Positions 29,333-39,228 of a DNA stretch of 64,000 nucleotides are shown here, in pieces. Each line of letters begins with the position of its first letter. The first letter of the stretch is position 1. This stretch comes from Oceanobacillus chungangensis (lineage in GTDB: Bacteria; Bacillota; Bacilli; Bacillales; Amphibacillaceae), in NCBI RefSeq assembly GCF_003369565.1, contig NZ_PIOD01000008.1, positions 1 through 64,000 of the forward strand, given 5' to 3'. Both the position numbers and the translations under genes were made by a program. Below the pieces are notes generated by a model, which worked only from the letters and a program-made list of their open reading frames with translations, made no database searches and had not been told where the DNA came from.

Positions 29333-30991
29333 ATGACAAAAATTCAGCAACAGTGGTGGCATAAAAGTGTAATTTATCAAATATATCCTCGTAGCTTTAA
29401 TGACAGTAATAACGATGGAATAGGCGATATAAAAGGAATCATACAAAAGCTGGATTATTTAAAAGAACTGGGGATTGAAGTTATTTGGTTAAGTCCGATT
29501 TATGAATCACCTAATGTGGATAATGGCTATGACATAAGTGACTACTATTCTATTTTACCTGAATATGGAACTATGGATGATATGAATAAATTGTTATTAG
29601 AGAGTCATCAACGAGAAATTAAGATTATCATGGATTTAGTTGTAAATCATACTTCAGATCAGCATCCATGGTTCATTGAAGCAAAGAAATCAAAAGACAA
29701 TCCCTATAGAAATTATTATATTTGGCGTGATCCAATGAATGGTCAGGAGCCGAATGAACTGGATTCTAATTTTGGTGGATCAGCCTGGGAATATGATGAA
29801 AGTACAAATCAGTACTATTTACATTTATACAGCAAGCAGCAGCCTGATTTAAATTGGGAGAATGAAACAATGAGAATTAGTATATGGGAAATGATGAATT
29901 TTTGGATAGATAAAGGCATAAGTGGTTTCCGTATGGATGTAATTGATTTAATAGGAAAAAATCCAGATAAACAAATTAAAGAAAATGGACCCAAATTACA
30001 TGATTATTTGCAAGAAATGTATATCAATACTTTTGGAAAACATGATTTACTAACAGTTGGAGAAACATGGGGAGCGACAACAGAGAATGCTAAGTTATAC
30101 TCTGACCCTAAAAGAAAAGAATTAAATATGGTATTTCAGTTTGAGCATATGAATTTAGACAAAATACCGGGTAAGCGAAGATGGGATTTGAAAAAATTAG
30201 AATTAGTTGAGTTAAAACAGGTATTAAGTAAATGGCAATATGCTCTTGGCCAAGAAGGATGGAACAGCCTATTTTGGAACAATCATGACTTACCAAGAAT
30301 TGTATCAAGATGGGGGAATGATGGTGAATATCGAGTCAAATCAGCGAAGATGTTAGCAACATTACTACACGGCATGAAGGGTACCCCTTATGTTTATCAA
30401 GGGGAAGAGATTGGGATGACGAATGCTGTTTTTGATTCGATTGATGACTATATAGATATTGAAACTCGAAATGTCTATAAAGAAAGAATTAAAGATGGAT
30501 TTAGCGAAGAGGAAATTATGAAATCACTTTATATGAAAGCAAGAGACAATGCCCGAACCCCGATGCAATGGTCTGATGAGCCCAATGCTGGATTCTCTAA
30601 AGGGAAACCTTGGATGAAGGTAAATCCAAATTACACGTATATAAATGTGAAGAATGCACTTGAAGATGAAGATTCTGTTTTCTATCACTATCAAAAATTA
30701 ATCGATATGAGAAAGAATAACAATTTGATAGTATATGGTACTTATAACCTTTTAGAACCTGATAATGAAAACATTTATGCTTATGAACGTATTTTAGAGA
30801 ATGAAAAGTTATTAATTGTTTGTAATTTTTACGAGGTTGAAAAAAAATTCTATTATCCAGTTACAGAATACACAAAAGCTAGAATATTATTAAGTAATTA
30901 CAATAATTCTGGTTTAGATATAAGCAATATCCGGTTACGGCCTTATGAAGCTATTATTTATCAAATAAGTGAAGGAAAGAGTGATAAATAG
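29333..30991 (+). CDS. GH13 alpha-glucosidase (oligo-1,6-glucosidase type)
   Basis: Cytoplasmic glucosidase, 552 aa. Family 13 regions are visible in order: MDLVVNHTSDQH, FRMDVIDLI (nucleophile Asp), VGETWG (acid/base Glu) and NNHDLPR (third Asp). The QPDLNWEN segment and the isomaltase-type VIDLI after the nucleophile favour MalL/oligo-1,6-glucosidase, which can also act on sucrose and isomaltulose. Trehalose-6-phosphate hydrolase is less likely. ATG 29333 has GGAGG 6 bp upstream. A single gene divergent from araC. Confidence 0.9.
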   Translation: MTKIQQQWWHKSVIYQIYPRSFNDSNNDGIGDIKGIIQKLDYLKELGIEVIWLSPIYESPNVDNGYDISDYYSILPEYGTMDDMNKLLLESHQREIKIIMDLVVNHTSDQHPWFIEAKKSKDNPYRNYYIWRDPMNGQEPNELDSNFGGSAWEYDESTNQYYLHLYSKQQPDLNWENETMRISIWEMMNFWIDKGISGFRMDVIDLIGKNPDKQIKENGPKLHDYLQEMYINTFGKHDLLTVGETWGATTENAKLYSDPKRKELNMVFQFEHMNLDKIPGKRRWDLKKLELVELKQVLSKWQYALGQEGWNSLFWNNHDLPRIVSRWGNDGEYRVKSAKMLATLLHGMKGTPYVYQGEEIGMTNAVFDSIDDYIDIETRNVYKERIKDGFSEEEIMKSLYMKARDNARTPMQWSDEPNAGFSKGKPWMKVNPNYTYINVKNALEDEDSVFYHYQKLIDMRKNNNLIVYGTYNLLEPDNENIYAYERILENEKLLIVCNFYEVEKKFYYPVTEYTKARILLSNYNNSGLDISNIRLRPYEAIIYQISEGKSDK

Positions 30992-31199
30992 GTGGTGTTG
31001 ACAACTTTTTAAGTCTAAGTGAATTTATAAAAAATATATAAGCACCCTTAAATAAGTGTGAGTAGATAGAAACGTGTCACTGATGCTAGTATAGTTTCAT
31101 GGACACATCCAAGATAAGTTTATACAATAAACTTTAAGAGGAATATGTCACTATGGACATCGAAATAATAGTAAACGGTATAATTATGATTTTCAAAAA

Positions 31200-31430
31200 A
31201 TGATTGTTGAACTCTATAATACTGGTAGCTCAGATAAAGATTTAAGTAGCGAATATGGTGTATCTGATGTAACGATTTATGCATGGATTAAAAAGTTTAC
31301 TCCAATCGAAATGGAAGATAGATTTTCCGTGACTCCAGATGACTATGCAAAGCTTCAAACGGAAATGCGTCATCTAAAAAAGGAGAACGAGATATTAAAA
31401 AAATCTATGACCATATTCGCAAGAAAGTAA
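31200..31430 (+). pseudogene. IS3-type OrfA transposase fragment
   Basis: 76 codons of the IS150-type OrfA: helix-turn-helix region (DKDLSSEYGVSDVTIYAWI) followed by the coiled-coil KLQTEMRHLKKENEILKK. The family start sequence (NSKRYNYDFQK) continues upstream in the same frame without a good start codon, so the 5' end is damaged. Confidence 0.75.
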
Positions 31431-31431
31431 A

Positions 31432-31866
31432 TGACTCAGTTCTTATTGATTTGATTGATGAACACTAGGATGTCCATCCTATTCAGCAAATGTCTGATCT
31501 TGTAGAAAAAGAAGGCTATAAAGTTAGTATCTTACGTGTTCAGCGGTTAATGAAAGCAGCTGGTATCCGCTCGATTACCACTAAGAAATTCAGATCAACT
31601 CCTAGTAAAGAGGAAGTCGTTGAACGTAAAATATACTTAAGAGAGACTTTTCTATAGTTACAAAGGCAGTACTTATGATAATGCTTGCATTGAATCTTTT
31701 CATGTGATTCTCAAGAAAGAAGAAGTTAATCATGTACAATATTTTGATTTTCACTCAGCCAATGTTTCAATATATTAAAGGCTGAAATAATCGTAAACGA
31801 ATTCACGACAGCCTAGGTTATAAAACACCACAAGAGATAGAAAACTTCTCACAAGATGCAGCGTAA
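31432..31866 (+). pseudogene. IS3-type OrfB transposase remnant
   Basis: Several in-frame stops (first near 31469), frameshifts, and a deletion between PSKEEVVERK and YDNACIESF that removes two of the three catalytic acidic residues. Ends GYKTPQEIENFSQDAA at TAA 31866. Non-functional. Confidence 0.75.
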
Positions 31867-31890
31867 GTGCACATGCAGCCAATGTAACGC

Positions 31891-32000
31891 GGTTTTACAT
31901 GGAGAGGTGCGCGTTGTACGGATTTCTACTTGCGAAAAGTGTTGTACAACCTTTGCGTCTTTCGCAAATCACTACGCGCACAGAAACTCCATGTAAAGCC
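31891..32000. repeat. 110-bp interrupted palindrome inside the IS remnant
   Basis: Outer arms GGTTTTACATGGAG (31891-31904) and CTCCATGTAAAGCC (31987-32000) match at 13 of 14 positions. Inner arms GTGCGCGT/ACGCGCAC (31907-31914, 31974-31981) and TTGCGAAA/TTTCGCAA (31930-31937, 31960-31967) follow, around a perfect GTTGTACAAC centre (31941-31950). It is non-coding and lies between the OrfB end and the IS right end. Confidence 0.8.
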
Positions 32001-32135
32001 ATCACATATTTACCGAAATAAGATTCAAGGTGTAAAGCAAAAACTAAGCTCTATCTGTCCGAAATATTGACTTAGATCCATTACTGATGCTAACCCTAAA
32101 AGAATGGAGACAGTTGAATAAAGGAGACTCAAGTT

Positions 32136-33671
32136 ATGTATCGTATTCTAATTGTGGATGATGAAAAAGAGGAAAGAAACGTTATTCGTTTTCTGTTAAA
32201 CAAATTCAGGTTCGAATTGGAAATAGTGGAAGCCTCTAATGGAAAAGGTGCTTTGGAAGAGTTAGCGAAAAATCCAACTGATATTTTGCTTACTGATGTG
32301 AAAATGCCTTTTGTTGATGGGATGGAATTAGCAACAATAGTAAGAGAACAGCATCCAGAGATGGAAATTATTTTTTTTAGCGGTTATGATGACTTTAATT
32401 TCGTGAAGAAAGCGCTAACTTTAAGAGCAGATAATTATATACTAAAGCCTGTTAAACCAGAAGAATTCAAACAAACGATGACAACAGTAATAGATAATAT
32501 AAAAAAACATAAGGAGGAACAAGAAAAAAGAGAAATAAATCAATTATTTATAAAGAAGCATATTCTATATAGGTTATTAAATCAAACACCTATAGATGTA
32601 CTGCTAAATGAATACCCTTACGTAAACTTCGATTTTTTGAATGATTATAATCGAATGATTCTCATTCATTCAGATACGACTTTTTTGGATAACCTATTTG
32701 AAGAAGAAATTGTATATTTATACGAGCAAATAAAGGAAGCCACGTTAGATAGTAAATATGATGTAATCAATTTAAATCCTTTTCAAATCATCATACTATT
32801 TAAAGAGAATCCTAAGAAATTAATTACATATAGACAAATAGCTGTGCAAATACAAAAAAAGATCCAATCTGCAAATGGAATTGATTGTGTTCTCTCAATA
32901 AGCGAACGCATTAGCTCTCCAAATCAAATAGCGCAAACATATAGTGATTTAGAAGACTATTTAAAAGATCGCTTTTTCTATTCAGACGTTTTTATCTATC
33001 CAATTGATACCCCGTTAACAAATCGAGAAGAATATAAAAAAGACGAATATATATTACAAGAAATAGAGAAAGAGCTTCAACAAGCTGATACAGAAAGGCT
33101 ACAGCAAAAAATAGCAGCTATTATTCAAAAGTATGAAAAAAGTACTGAGACTTCACAAGTTTATCTTCGCTTCCTATTTGCTCGATTGCTGCAACTTTTC
33201 TTTCAAATAATGCCGGAATACAGTAAAGACAACATGAATAGATACATTGAATTAATTTATTCGTATACACATTTTTCTGATATCAAGCGAACTTTATTAG
33301 ATGTTCAAAATAAAGTAATAAAAAAGCTAGATAAGGAGAAAAATTCACCTAAGCATATTATAGAAGTAGTAAAGCAATATATTATAGATAACATAGAGAA
33401 TGACTTGAGTTTGGATATGTTAGCAGAAAAGGTGTATCTAACACCAGGTTATTTAAGTGATAAATTTAAACAGGAGACTGGACTGGGAATTAATAAATAT
33501 ATTAAACAGGTGAGAATGGATAAGGCGGTAGAATTACTTAGCAATACCAATATGAAAGTGAATGAAATTAGTAAAGCTGTCGGTTATAAGAATGCCTCCT
33601 ACTTTATTAAAATTTTTAGAGAACATTTTGGTGTCAGTCCGAAAAAACACCGAGAAATGAAGAAACTCTAG
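32136..33671 (+). CDS. YesN-type AraC-family response regulator
   Basis: 511-aa two-component regulator. The receiver domain (about 1-120) has the acidic pair in ILIVDDEKEE, the phospho-acceptor aspartate in DILLTDVKMP and the conserved lysine in YILKPVKP. A long middle region is followed by a C-terminal double HTH (about 410-508) with LSLDMLAEKVYLTPGYLSDKFKQ and a HFGVSPKKHRE end. ATG has AAAGGAGAC upstream. It is 7-16 bp before the partner kinase gene and precedes an ABC importer, the usual arrangement in Bacillales sugar loci. Confidence 0.92.
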   Translation: MYRILIVDDEKEERNVIRFLLNKFRFELEIVEASNGKGALEELAKNPTDILLTDVKMPFVDGMELATIVREQHPEMEIIFFSGYDDFNFVKKALTLRADNYILKPVKPEEFKQTMTTVIDNIKKHKEEQEKREINQLFIKKHILYRLLNQTPIDVLLNEYPYVNFDFLNDYNRMILIHSDTTFLDNLFEEEIVYLYEQIKEATLDSKYDVINLNPFQIIILFKENPKKLITYRQIAVQIQKKIQSANGIDCVLSISERISSPNQIAQTYSDLEDYLKDRFFYSDVFIYPIDTPLTNREEYKKDEYILQEIEKELQQADTERLQQKIAAIIQKYEKSTETSQVYLRFLFARLLQLFFQIMPEYSKDNMNRYIELIYSYTHFSDIKRTLLDVQNKVIKKLDKEKNSPKHIIEVVKQYIIDNIENDLSLDMLAEKVYLTPGYLSDKFKQETGLGINKYIKQVRMDKAVELLSNTNMKVNEISKAVGYKNASYFIKIFREHFGVSPKKHREMKKL

Positions 33672-33687
33672 AGGTGAAGTGAATGAG

Positions 33688-35406
33688 ATGAATCCCTTTA
33701 AATTGTGGTTTATTAATTTAAAATTTAGAAATAAAATTTTACTAATTTGTATTATTGCAAGCTGTTTGCCTATTATTGCATTAGGAAGTATATGGTATTA
33801 TCAAATACAAGATTTATTGGTTACTCGCGAAGAGGGAAATTTATCTGAAGCATTAAACCAATCCATTTTAAATATAGATTATAAAATTAATAATTATATT
33901 AATATTATCGACCAAATCGCATGGAATGATGAAATTAAAAATGGAATAACAGCAGAGTATAACGATAATTATGAAATGTATAAGTTTTATAGTGATACGT
34001 TGTCTCCTTCGTTGCTTACTCCACCGAATTTACAAACAGATATCAACTCTATTACAATCTATACCGACAATCAAATGAATCCCCATGGTCAATTGCTGAG
34101 ACCGTTGACAGATATTAAAGATTACAGTTGGTTTGACGGCATCATGGCCTCAAATGGGGCAACCTTGGTAGCCTCGTCGAGTGATGAAATATTTAGACTG
34201 AGTAATCGAATATTTGATGACAGCAGAACGTTTAATAATATTGTCCAAATGGAAATAAATTATCAACAGTTTTTTGCTTTCATGTCTAGTTTATTTGAAG
34301 AGGATTATGGTGTTATTATTTTGGATGGCGATCATCAGCCTATTTACTCTTTTGAAACTTTTTCTAACCAAAATCTAGCGGACCAATTTTCTTCATCAGA
34401 TTTCGTTGATAGACTAAATAATGGTTTATTTGAAGCTGATTTTGTCTTTCAACAAGCTGATTTGTCATCTTACAATTGGACTGTCTATTTATATCGACCA
34501 ACGGATATTATTTCTACCACTACTCTGCCGATGAGACTAACCGTTGTGCTGGTTATCTTTTTAAGTATGTTAATTATGTCCTTATCTATTTATTTATTGG
34601 CAAGAGTAGTGGTTAGGCCACTAGAAAAGCTGTCGAAAAATATGGAGAAAATAGAAAATGGAGATTTGACGGTCTCTATCTTTAATAGCGGTACGGATGA
34701 AATTGGGAGCTTAATTAAGCAATTTGGGAATATGGTCAATAAATTAAGAAATATGATAAACCAGGTATATAAGAGTAAAATTGCTCAACAAGAATATGAA
34801 ATGAAGGCTTTGCAAGCGCAAATTAATCCTCATTTTTTTTACAATAGCCTATCGTTAATAAATAGTAAAGCTATTATGGCAGAACAAGAAGATATTAGTC
34901 AGATGGCTCAACACTTATCCACTTTTTATCGGACAACTTTAAATAAAGGCAGAAGCATAATAAATGTGGAAAAAGAACTTGAAAATGTAATTTCTTATAT
35001 AAACATTCAACGATTGTTGCACTCGAATTCATTTGATGTACATTATGAATTGGATAAATCAGCCTATCATTACACGATGCTAAACTTGCTCTTACAGCCA
35101 TTAGTAGAAAATGCAATTAATCATGGCATTGATCATAAAGAAGGATCTGATGGGGGAGAGCTGATTATCAGGTTAAAAAGAGTAGAAAACATGCTGGAAT
35201 TTTCCGTTATTGATAATGGGATTGGAATAAACCCAACGAAGCTACAGTCTATTCTAACTACCGAAACAGAAGGATATGGAGTTAGAAATGTTCATAATCG
35301 GGTGCAGTTATATTATGGTCCTTCATACGGTTTAAGGTATGAAAGCGAGTTCGATCATTATACGAAGGTAACTTTGGTCATACCAATTGTTGATAGAGAG
35401 GAATAG
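33688..35406 (+). CDS. YesM-type sensor histidine kinase
   Basis: About 572 aa. An N-terminal membrane helix (KILLICIIASCLPIIALG), an extracellular sensor region of about 250 residues, a second helix (TVVLVIFLSMLIMSLSIYLL), a HAMP domain, the His_kinase segment with phospho-histidine in QINPHFFYNSLSLIN, and an ATPase domain with ENAINHG and DNGIGI. The HPHFFYN-type motif defines the YesM/LytS group. ATG 33688 is preferred to GTG 33679 because of spacing from GAGGTGA. Likely senses the sugar handled by the importer downstream. Confidence 0.92.
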   Translation: MNPFKLWFINLKFRNKILLICIIASCLPIIALGSIWYYQIQDLLVTREEGNLSEALNQSILNIDYKINNYINIIDQIAWNDEIKNGITAEYNDNYEMYKFYSDTLSPSLLTPPNLQTDINSITIYTDNQMNPHGQLLRPLTDIKDYSWFDGIMASNGATLVASSSDEIFRLSNRIFDDSRTFNNIVQMEINYQQFFAFMSSLFEEDYGVIILDGDHQPIYSFETFSNQNLADQFSSSDFVDRLNNGLFEADFVFQQADLSSYNWTVYLYRPTDIISTTTLPMRLTVVLVIFLSMLIMSLSIYLLARVVVRPLEKLSKNMEKIENGDLTVSIFNSGTDEIGSLIKQFGNMVNKLRNMINQVYKSKIAQQEYEMKALQAQINPHFFYNSLSLINSKAIMAEQEDISQMAQHLSTFYRTTLNKGRSIINVEKELENVISYINIQRLLHSNSFDVHYELDKSAYHYTMLNLLLQPLVENAINHGIDHKEGSDGGELIIRLKRVENMLEFSVIDNGIGINPTKLQSILTTETEGYGVRNVHNRVQLYYGPSYGLRYESEFDHYTKVTLVIPIVDREE

Positions 35407-35433
35407 TAGTTTAATGGTATAAGTAAATGTGAG

Positions 35434-35466
35434 AAAAACTCCACAAGATATATGTGGAGTTTTTCT
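35434..35466 (+). terminator. Terminator after the two-component genes
   Basis: Perfect 12-bp stem AAAAACTCCACA/TGTGGAGTTTTT with a 7-nt loop and T-rich tail. It separates the regulators from the importer operon. Confidence 0.92.
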
Positions 35467-35632
35467 TTTAAATCCAAAAGATTTAAATAACACGATATTC
35501 CGGAAAATGTTATATCAAAACGGATTATTTGATATTTCCTACGAATCATATATCAATTAGAATAAGATTATACGAAATCAATGGCCATGATTTTGCTGAA
35601 AAGACAGGAAAATTTAAGGAGGGATTGCAAAA

Positions 35633-37306
35633 ATGATAGCGGATTCATTCAAAGAGTTTAAACCGTTAATTGTCTTACTGGTGCTAACTATTTTATTAAC
35701 TGCGTGTGTACAGAGTTCTTCAAATGATGGCGAAACAACTACAGAAGATGGTAAGACGATTATTAATATCGGACGTTCTATAGGTACCAATCACAAATTA
35801 CCGGAAGGAGATACCTTTGAAGATAATGCGTATACCCGTGCAGCAGAGAAAGAATTAGATATTGATATTCGAAATGCCTTCGAAGCAAATGGAGAAGACT
35901 ATGATAGGCAAGTAGCTTTGGCTATTTCTTCGGGTGATTTACCTGACATGATGGTAGTTTCGAGAGAAGAGTTAAAAGATTTAGTTGATAATGACTTAAT
36001 TGAAGATTTAAGCGAGGTATATGAAGAACATGCAAGTGATTACATTAAGGAAACCTATGCTACCTATGATAATCGTCCTTTAGCAGACGCTACATTTGAG
36101 GACAGTCTTATGGCGCTTTCGGGAACTGAAGCTCTAAGTGCGCCGCAGATGATCTGGATACGTGAGGATTGGTTAGAAGAATTAGATTTAACAATAGATG
36201 AAGAAGGAGATCGTTTAATCACTTTAGATGAATTAGAAAAAGTTGCTGAAGCTTTCATTGAAAATGATCCAGGAGATTCAGGTAATCCTGTAGGGATACC
36301 ATTCGCTTCCTTCTTAAATGCAGGAGATTATGGAGGATCAGCTTTTACTATGAACTCGATTGCTTCTGTTTTTGAAGGACAGCCAAGAAAATATTTAATA
36401 GAAGAAGATGGCAGTATAACATATGGCTCAACTTCAGAAGGTACGAAACAAGCGCTTGAAGTAATGAATGAATGGTTTAATAAAGGCATTATTGACCCGC
36501 AATTTGGAACAAGATCTTTTGACGACATTATGGCTTTACTGACAAATGGACAAACAGGTATCTTAACAGGTCCTTGGCATATACCGGATTGGGGATTATC
36601 AACGGTTAGAGAGATGGACAACGATGCAAGATTTGCTGCTTATGCATTAGCTGACGATGAAGGTAACGTAAATGTATTTGAGCAGGCTACAACTGGTCGT
36701 TTTATTGTTGTCAGAAAAGGATATGAGCATCCGGAAAAAGCAGTTCAAATGTTGAACTTATTCTACGATGTTATGCTAAACACAAAGGAAGCGGATATGG
36801 AAAATACTTTTCCTGAGATAGCAGAATATTTAGAACGGGGAGTAGATGATTCGACTAAACCGTTTAATATCGTAATTCTTCCTAATCAGAAATATTTGGA
36901 TGATTATCAAGATGTCCAAGCTGTTTTGGATGAAGAGATGACTGTTGGAGAAATTACTGACTCTCAAGTTAGGCAGAATATAAATGGAATTATAGAATAT
37001 ATGGAAACCCCTGAAGACGCTTTAACTAATAGCTGGTCCAATTATCATTCTCGTATTGTAGGATGGGGATTAATGAATAAGCTGACAGAGGATGATCAAT
37101 TTAATTGGGCAGAAGCAGCTTATGTTGGTAATACACCAACCATGGAGCAAAAACAAGGCAATTTAACAAAGATGGAAGAAGAAGATTTTATTAAAATTGT
37201 AACTGGAGCGGAGCCGCTTGATTATTTCGATGTTTTTGTAGAAAAATGGCAAAACCAAGGTGGGGATGAAATACTTGATGAGGTGAAAGAAGAGCTGGCT
37301 CAGTAA
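35633..37306 (+). CDS. Sugar-binding lipoprotein of second ABC importer
   Basis: 557-aa extracellular binding protein with signal peptide and lipobox LLTAC (about residue 23). It has large-LplA-type segments such as SGDLPDMMVVSREEL and a long C-terminal domain. ATG 35633 has AAGGAGGG upstream. It begins an operon with two permeases, DUF624 and possibly ThuA and oxidoreductase genes. The operon lies downstream of YesNM and is probably activated by it. Ligand unknown. Confidence 0.9.
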   Translation: MIADSFKEFKPLIVLLVLTILLTACVQSSSNDGETTTEDGKTIINIGRSIGTNHKLPEGDTFEDNAYTRAAEKELDIDIRNAFEANGEDYDRQVALAISSGDLPDMMVVSREELKDLVDNDLIEDLSEVYEEHASDYIKETYATYDNRPLADATFEDSLMALSGTEALSAPQMIWIREDWLEELDLTIDEEGDRLITLDELEKVAEAFIENDPGDSGNPVGIPFASFLNAGDYGGSAFTMNSIASVFEGQPRKYLIEEDGSITYGSTSEGTKQALEVMNEWFNKGIIDPQFGTRSFDDIMALLTNGQTGILTGPWHIPDWGLSTVREMDNDARFAAYALADDEGNVNVFEQATTGRFIVVRKGYEHPEKAVQMLNLFYDVMLNTKEADMENTFPEIAEYLERGVDDSTKPFNIVILPNQKYLDDYQDVQAVLDEEMTVGEITDSQVRQNINGIIEYMETPEDALTNSWSNYHSRIVGWGLMNKLTEDDQFNWAEAAYVGNTPTMEQKQGNLTKMEEEDFIKIVTGAEPLDYFDVFVEKWQNQGGDEILDEVKEELAQ

Positions 37307-37320
37307 GGGTAGGCAAGTGA

Positions 37321-37345
37321 AGAAGGGCTGGTTAACAGCCCTTCT
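37321..37345 (+). promoter_or_regulatory. Intercistronic hairpin (mRNA stability or attenuation)
   Basis: Perfect 10-bp stem AGAAGGGCTG/CAGCCCTTCT with a 5-nt loop and no T run, between the binding-protein and permease genes. Such hairpins commonly keep binding-protein mRNA more abundant than permease mRNA; that role is inferred. Confidence 0.65.
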
Positions 37346-37364
37346 GATATAGGAGGTACGTAAG

Positions 37365-38297
37365 ATGGCGGAGAATAATCTAGAGGCGCCTATTCGTGGT
37401 CGGAAAAAAGATAAAAAAAAGGCGAAATTAACCTATCACGCCATGTTGGCACCTGGAATGATTTTTTTACTTATCTTTAGTTTTGCACCGATGTTTGGGA
37501 TAGTAATGGCTTTTCAGGATTTTGTACCGGCAAAAGGTTTCTTTGGTTCAGAATTTGTAGGACTTGAACATTTTAAATATATGTTCAATTTACCCGATAT
37601 CGGAAAAGTATTCCGTAACACGATTGTGATTGCATTAGGGAAAATTATTTTTGGCACTTTGCTCGCAATTGTATTTGCAATTTTATTAAATGAAATCCGT
37701 TTAAAATTCCTTAAAAAGTCAGTACAGACTGTTGTTTATTTACCACACTTTTTATCGTGGGTCGTACTTTCAACGGTTGTTATCAATTTATTTAATCTAG
37801 ATGGAACCGTTAATCAAATTATGGATTTCTTCGGTTTAGAAAAGATAAATTTTCTAGGAAGCAATACATGGTTTCAACCCTTATTAATCGGTTCTGATGT
37901 TTGGAAAGAGTTTGGCTTTAACTCGGTAATTTATTTAGCCGCTATTGCTTCTGTGGATCCAGGGCTGCATGAAGCAGCCGGTATGGATGGAGCAAGTTGG
38001 TGGAGGCGGGTTTGGCATATCACCTTACCAGGAATGTTGCCAATTATCTTACTCTTGGCGATTTTAAGTTTACCAAGTGTATTAGACGGTGGCTTTGATC
38101 AGGTGTATAATCTCTATTCGCCAATTGTTTATGAAACTGGAGATACGATTGATACTTATGTGTACAGGAACGGTTTGGTTGGGCGTGATTACAGCTTTGG
38201 AGCAGCTGTAGGTCTGTTTAAATCAATAATTGGTTTGATTCTAATACTATCTGCTAATAACATAGCCAAAAAATATACAGAAAGAAAATTATTCTAA
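37365..38297 (+). CDS. ABC sugar transporter permease (LplB type)
   Basis: 310-aa membrane subunit with six helices, the subfamily segment FSFAPMFGIVMAFQDFVP and the EAA loop EAAGMDGASWWRRVWHITLPG. ATG has AGGAGG upstream. Second gene of the YesNM-linked importer operon. No ATPase gene is nearby, so the same shared ATPase as for the first importer is expected. Confidence 0.92.
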   Translation: MAENNLEAPIRGRKKDKKKAKLTYHAMLAPGMIFLLIFSFAPMFGIVMAFQDFVPAKGFFGSEFVGLEHFKYMFNLPDIGKVFRNTIVIALGKIIFGTLLAIVFAILLNEIRLKFLKKSVQTVVYLPHFLSWVVLSTVVINLFNLDGTVNQIMDFFGLEKINFLGSNTWFQPLLIGSDVWKEFGFNSVIYLAAIASVDPGLHEAAGMDGASWWRRVWHITLPGMLPIILLLAILSLPSVLDGGFDQVYNLYSPIVYETGDTIDTYVYRNGLVGRDYSFGAAVGLFKSIIGLILILSANNIAKKYTERKLF

Positions 38298-38309
38298 GGG
38301 GGAGTAAAG

Positions 38310-39203
38310 ATGATACAAGGAAATAATCTCTCCACGAAAATTGGGAAATTTATCATCTATTTTATAGTTATTTCTTTAGGGTTAGTATGTCTATTGCCCT
38401 TATGGAATATCGTTGCTATATCCTTCAGTAGTGGGGAAGCAGTGGCGGCCAACTTAGTTGGGCTTAAGCCTGTCAATTTCTCCACAAAGGCTTATGAAAT
38501 GATTATGGAGGATGCACAGTTCTGGAGATCATTTTCTATATCTGTACAACGCGTAGTGATTGCTCTTGCGCTGAACTTGATACTGATTGTGTTAATGGCC
38601 TATCCATTATCCAAAACAAAACGCGAATTTAAGAGTAGAAATATTTACATGAACATCATCATTTTTGCCATGTTGTTTAGTGGCGGGTTAATTCCAACAT
38701 TTATCGTAATTAGAAATTTGAATTTATTAGATACGATTTGGGTGTTAGTTTTACCCGGAGCAGTGCCTATTTTTAGTGTGATTTTAATTATGAATTTCTT
38801 CGTCGGTGTTCCAAAATCATTAGAAGAGGCAGCTATTATTGATGGTGCTAGTCCGCTACAAATATTATTTAAGGTTTATATTCCGGTTTCTTTACCGGCT
38901 CTGGCAACAGTAGCATTGTTTAGTATTGTGGGTAACTGGAATGACTTTATGACTGGTCTGATTTATATGACCCAAGTAAGTAACTATCCAATTATGACCT
39001 ATATTCAGTCCCTTACAATCGATATCGCTGAATTAGTCAGGTCGGGAACCAATAGTGATGCTTTACAAAATATTGCAGAAGTACAGAATCGCAATCTAAA
39101 TGCTGCGAAAATAGTGATTTCTACTATTCCTTTGTTATTGATTTATCCTTTTCTTCAAAGGTATTTTGTAACAGGTATTGTTGTAGGATCTGTTAAAGAA
39201 TAG
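38310..39203 (+). CDS. ABC sugar transporter permease (YtcP type)
   Basis: 297-aa membrane subunit with EAA loop EEAAIIDGASPLQILFKVYIPVSLP and C-terminal LLLIYPFLQRYFVTGIVVGSVK, typical of the second permease of LplABC-type systems. It follows the first permease by 12 bp with GGGGGAG upstream of ATG. Confidence 0.92.
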   Translation: MIQGNNLSTKIGKFIIYFIVISLGLVCLLPLWNIVAISFSSGEAVAANLVGLKPVNFSTKAYEMIMEDAQFWRSFSISVQRVVIALALNLILIVLMAYPLSKTKREFKSRNIYMNIIIFAMLFSGGLIPTFIVIRNLNLLDTIWVLVLPGAVPIFSVILIMNFFVGVPKSLEEAAIIDGASPLQILFKVYIPVSLPALATVALFSIVGNWNDFMTGLIYMTQVSNYPIMTYIQSLTIDIAELVRSGTNSDALQNIAEVQNRNLNAAKIVISTIPLLLIYPFLQRYFVTGIVVGSVKE

Positions 39204-39228
39204 TACCAGGAGGGGGAAGTATAAAAAC

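Larger units (their letters stand above)
31160..32080 (+). mobile_element. IS3-family (IS150-like) insertion sequence remnant
   Basis: Contains a truncated OrfA (HTH segment VSDVTIYAWIKKF and a leucine-zipper-like C-terminus, to 31430) and a decayed OrfB with internal stops and a large deletion. OrfB readable pieces are HPIQQMSDLVEKEGYKVS, RLMKAAGIRSITTKKF, YDNACIESFHVILKKEEVNH and GYKTPQEIENF. The DDE catalytic core is mostly missing. The right terminal repeat probably ends at about 32080 (CTGTCCGAAATATTGACTTA). The left end is unclear. Confidence 0.75.

Noticed and set aside
29333-30991. Trehalose-6-phosphate hydrolase (TreA) call for the GH13 gene
   Set aside because: TreA is the same family and size, but there is no trehalose PTS or TreR beside it and the VIDLI segment after the nucleophile fits oligo-1,6-glucosidases better. 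Not excluded.
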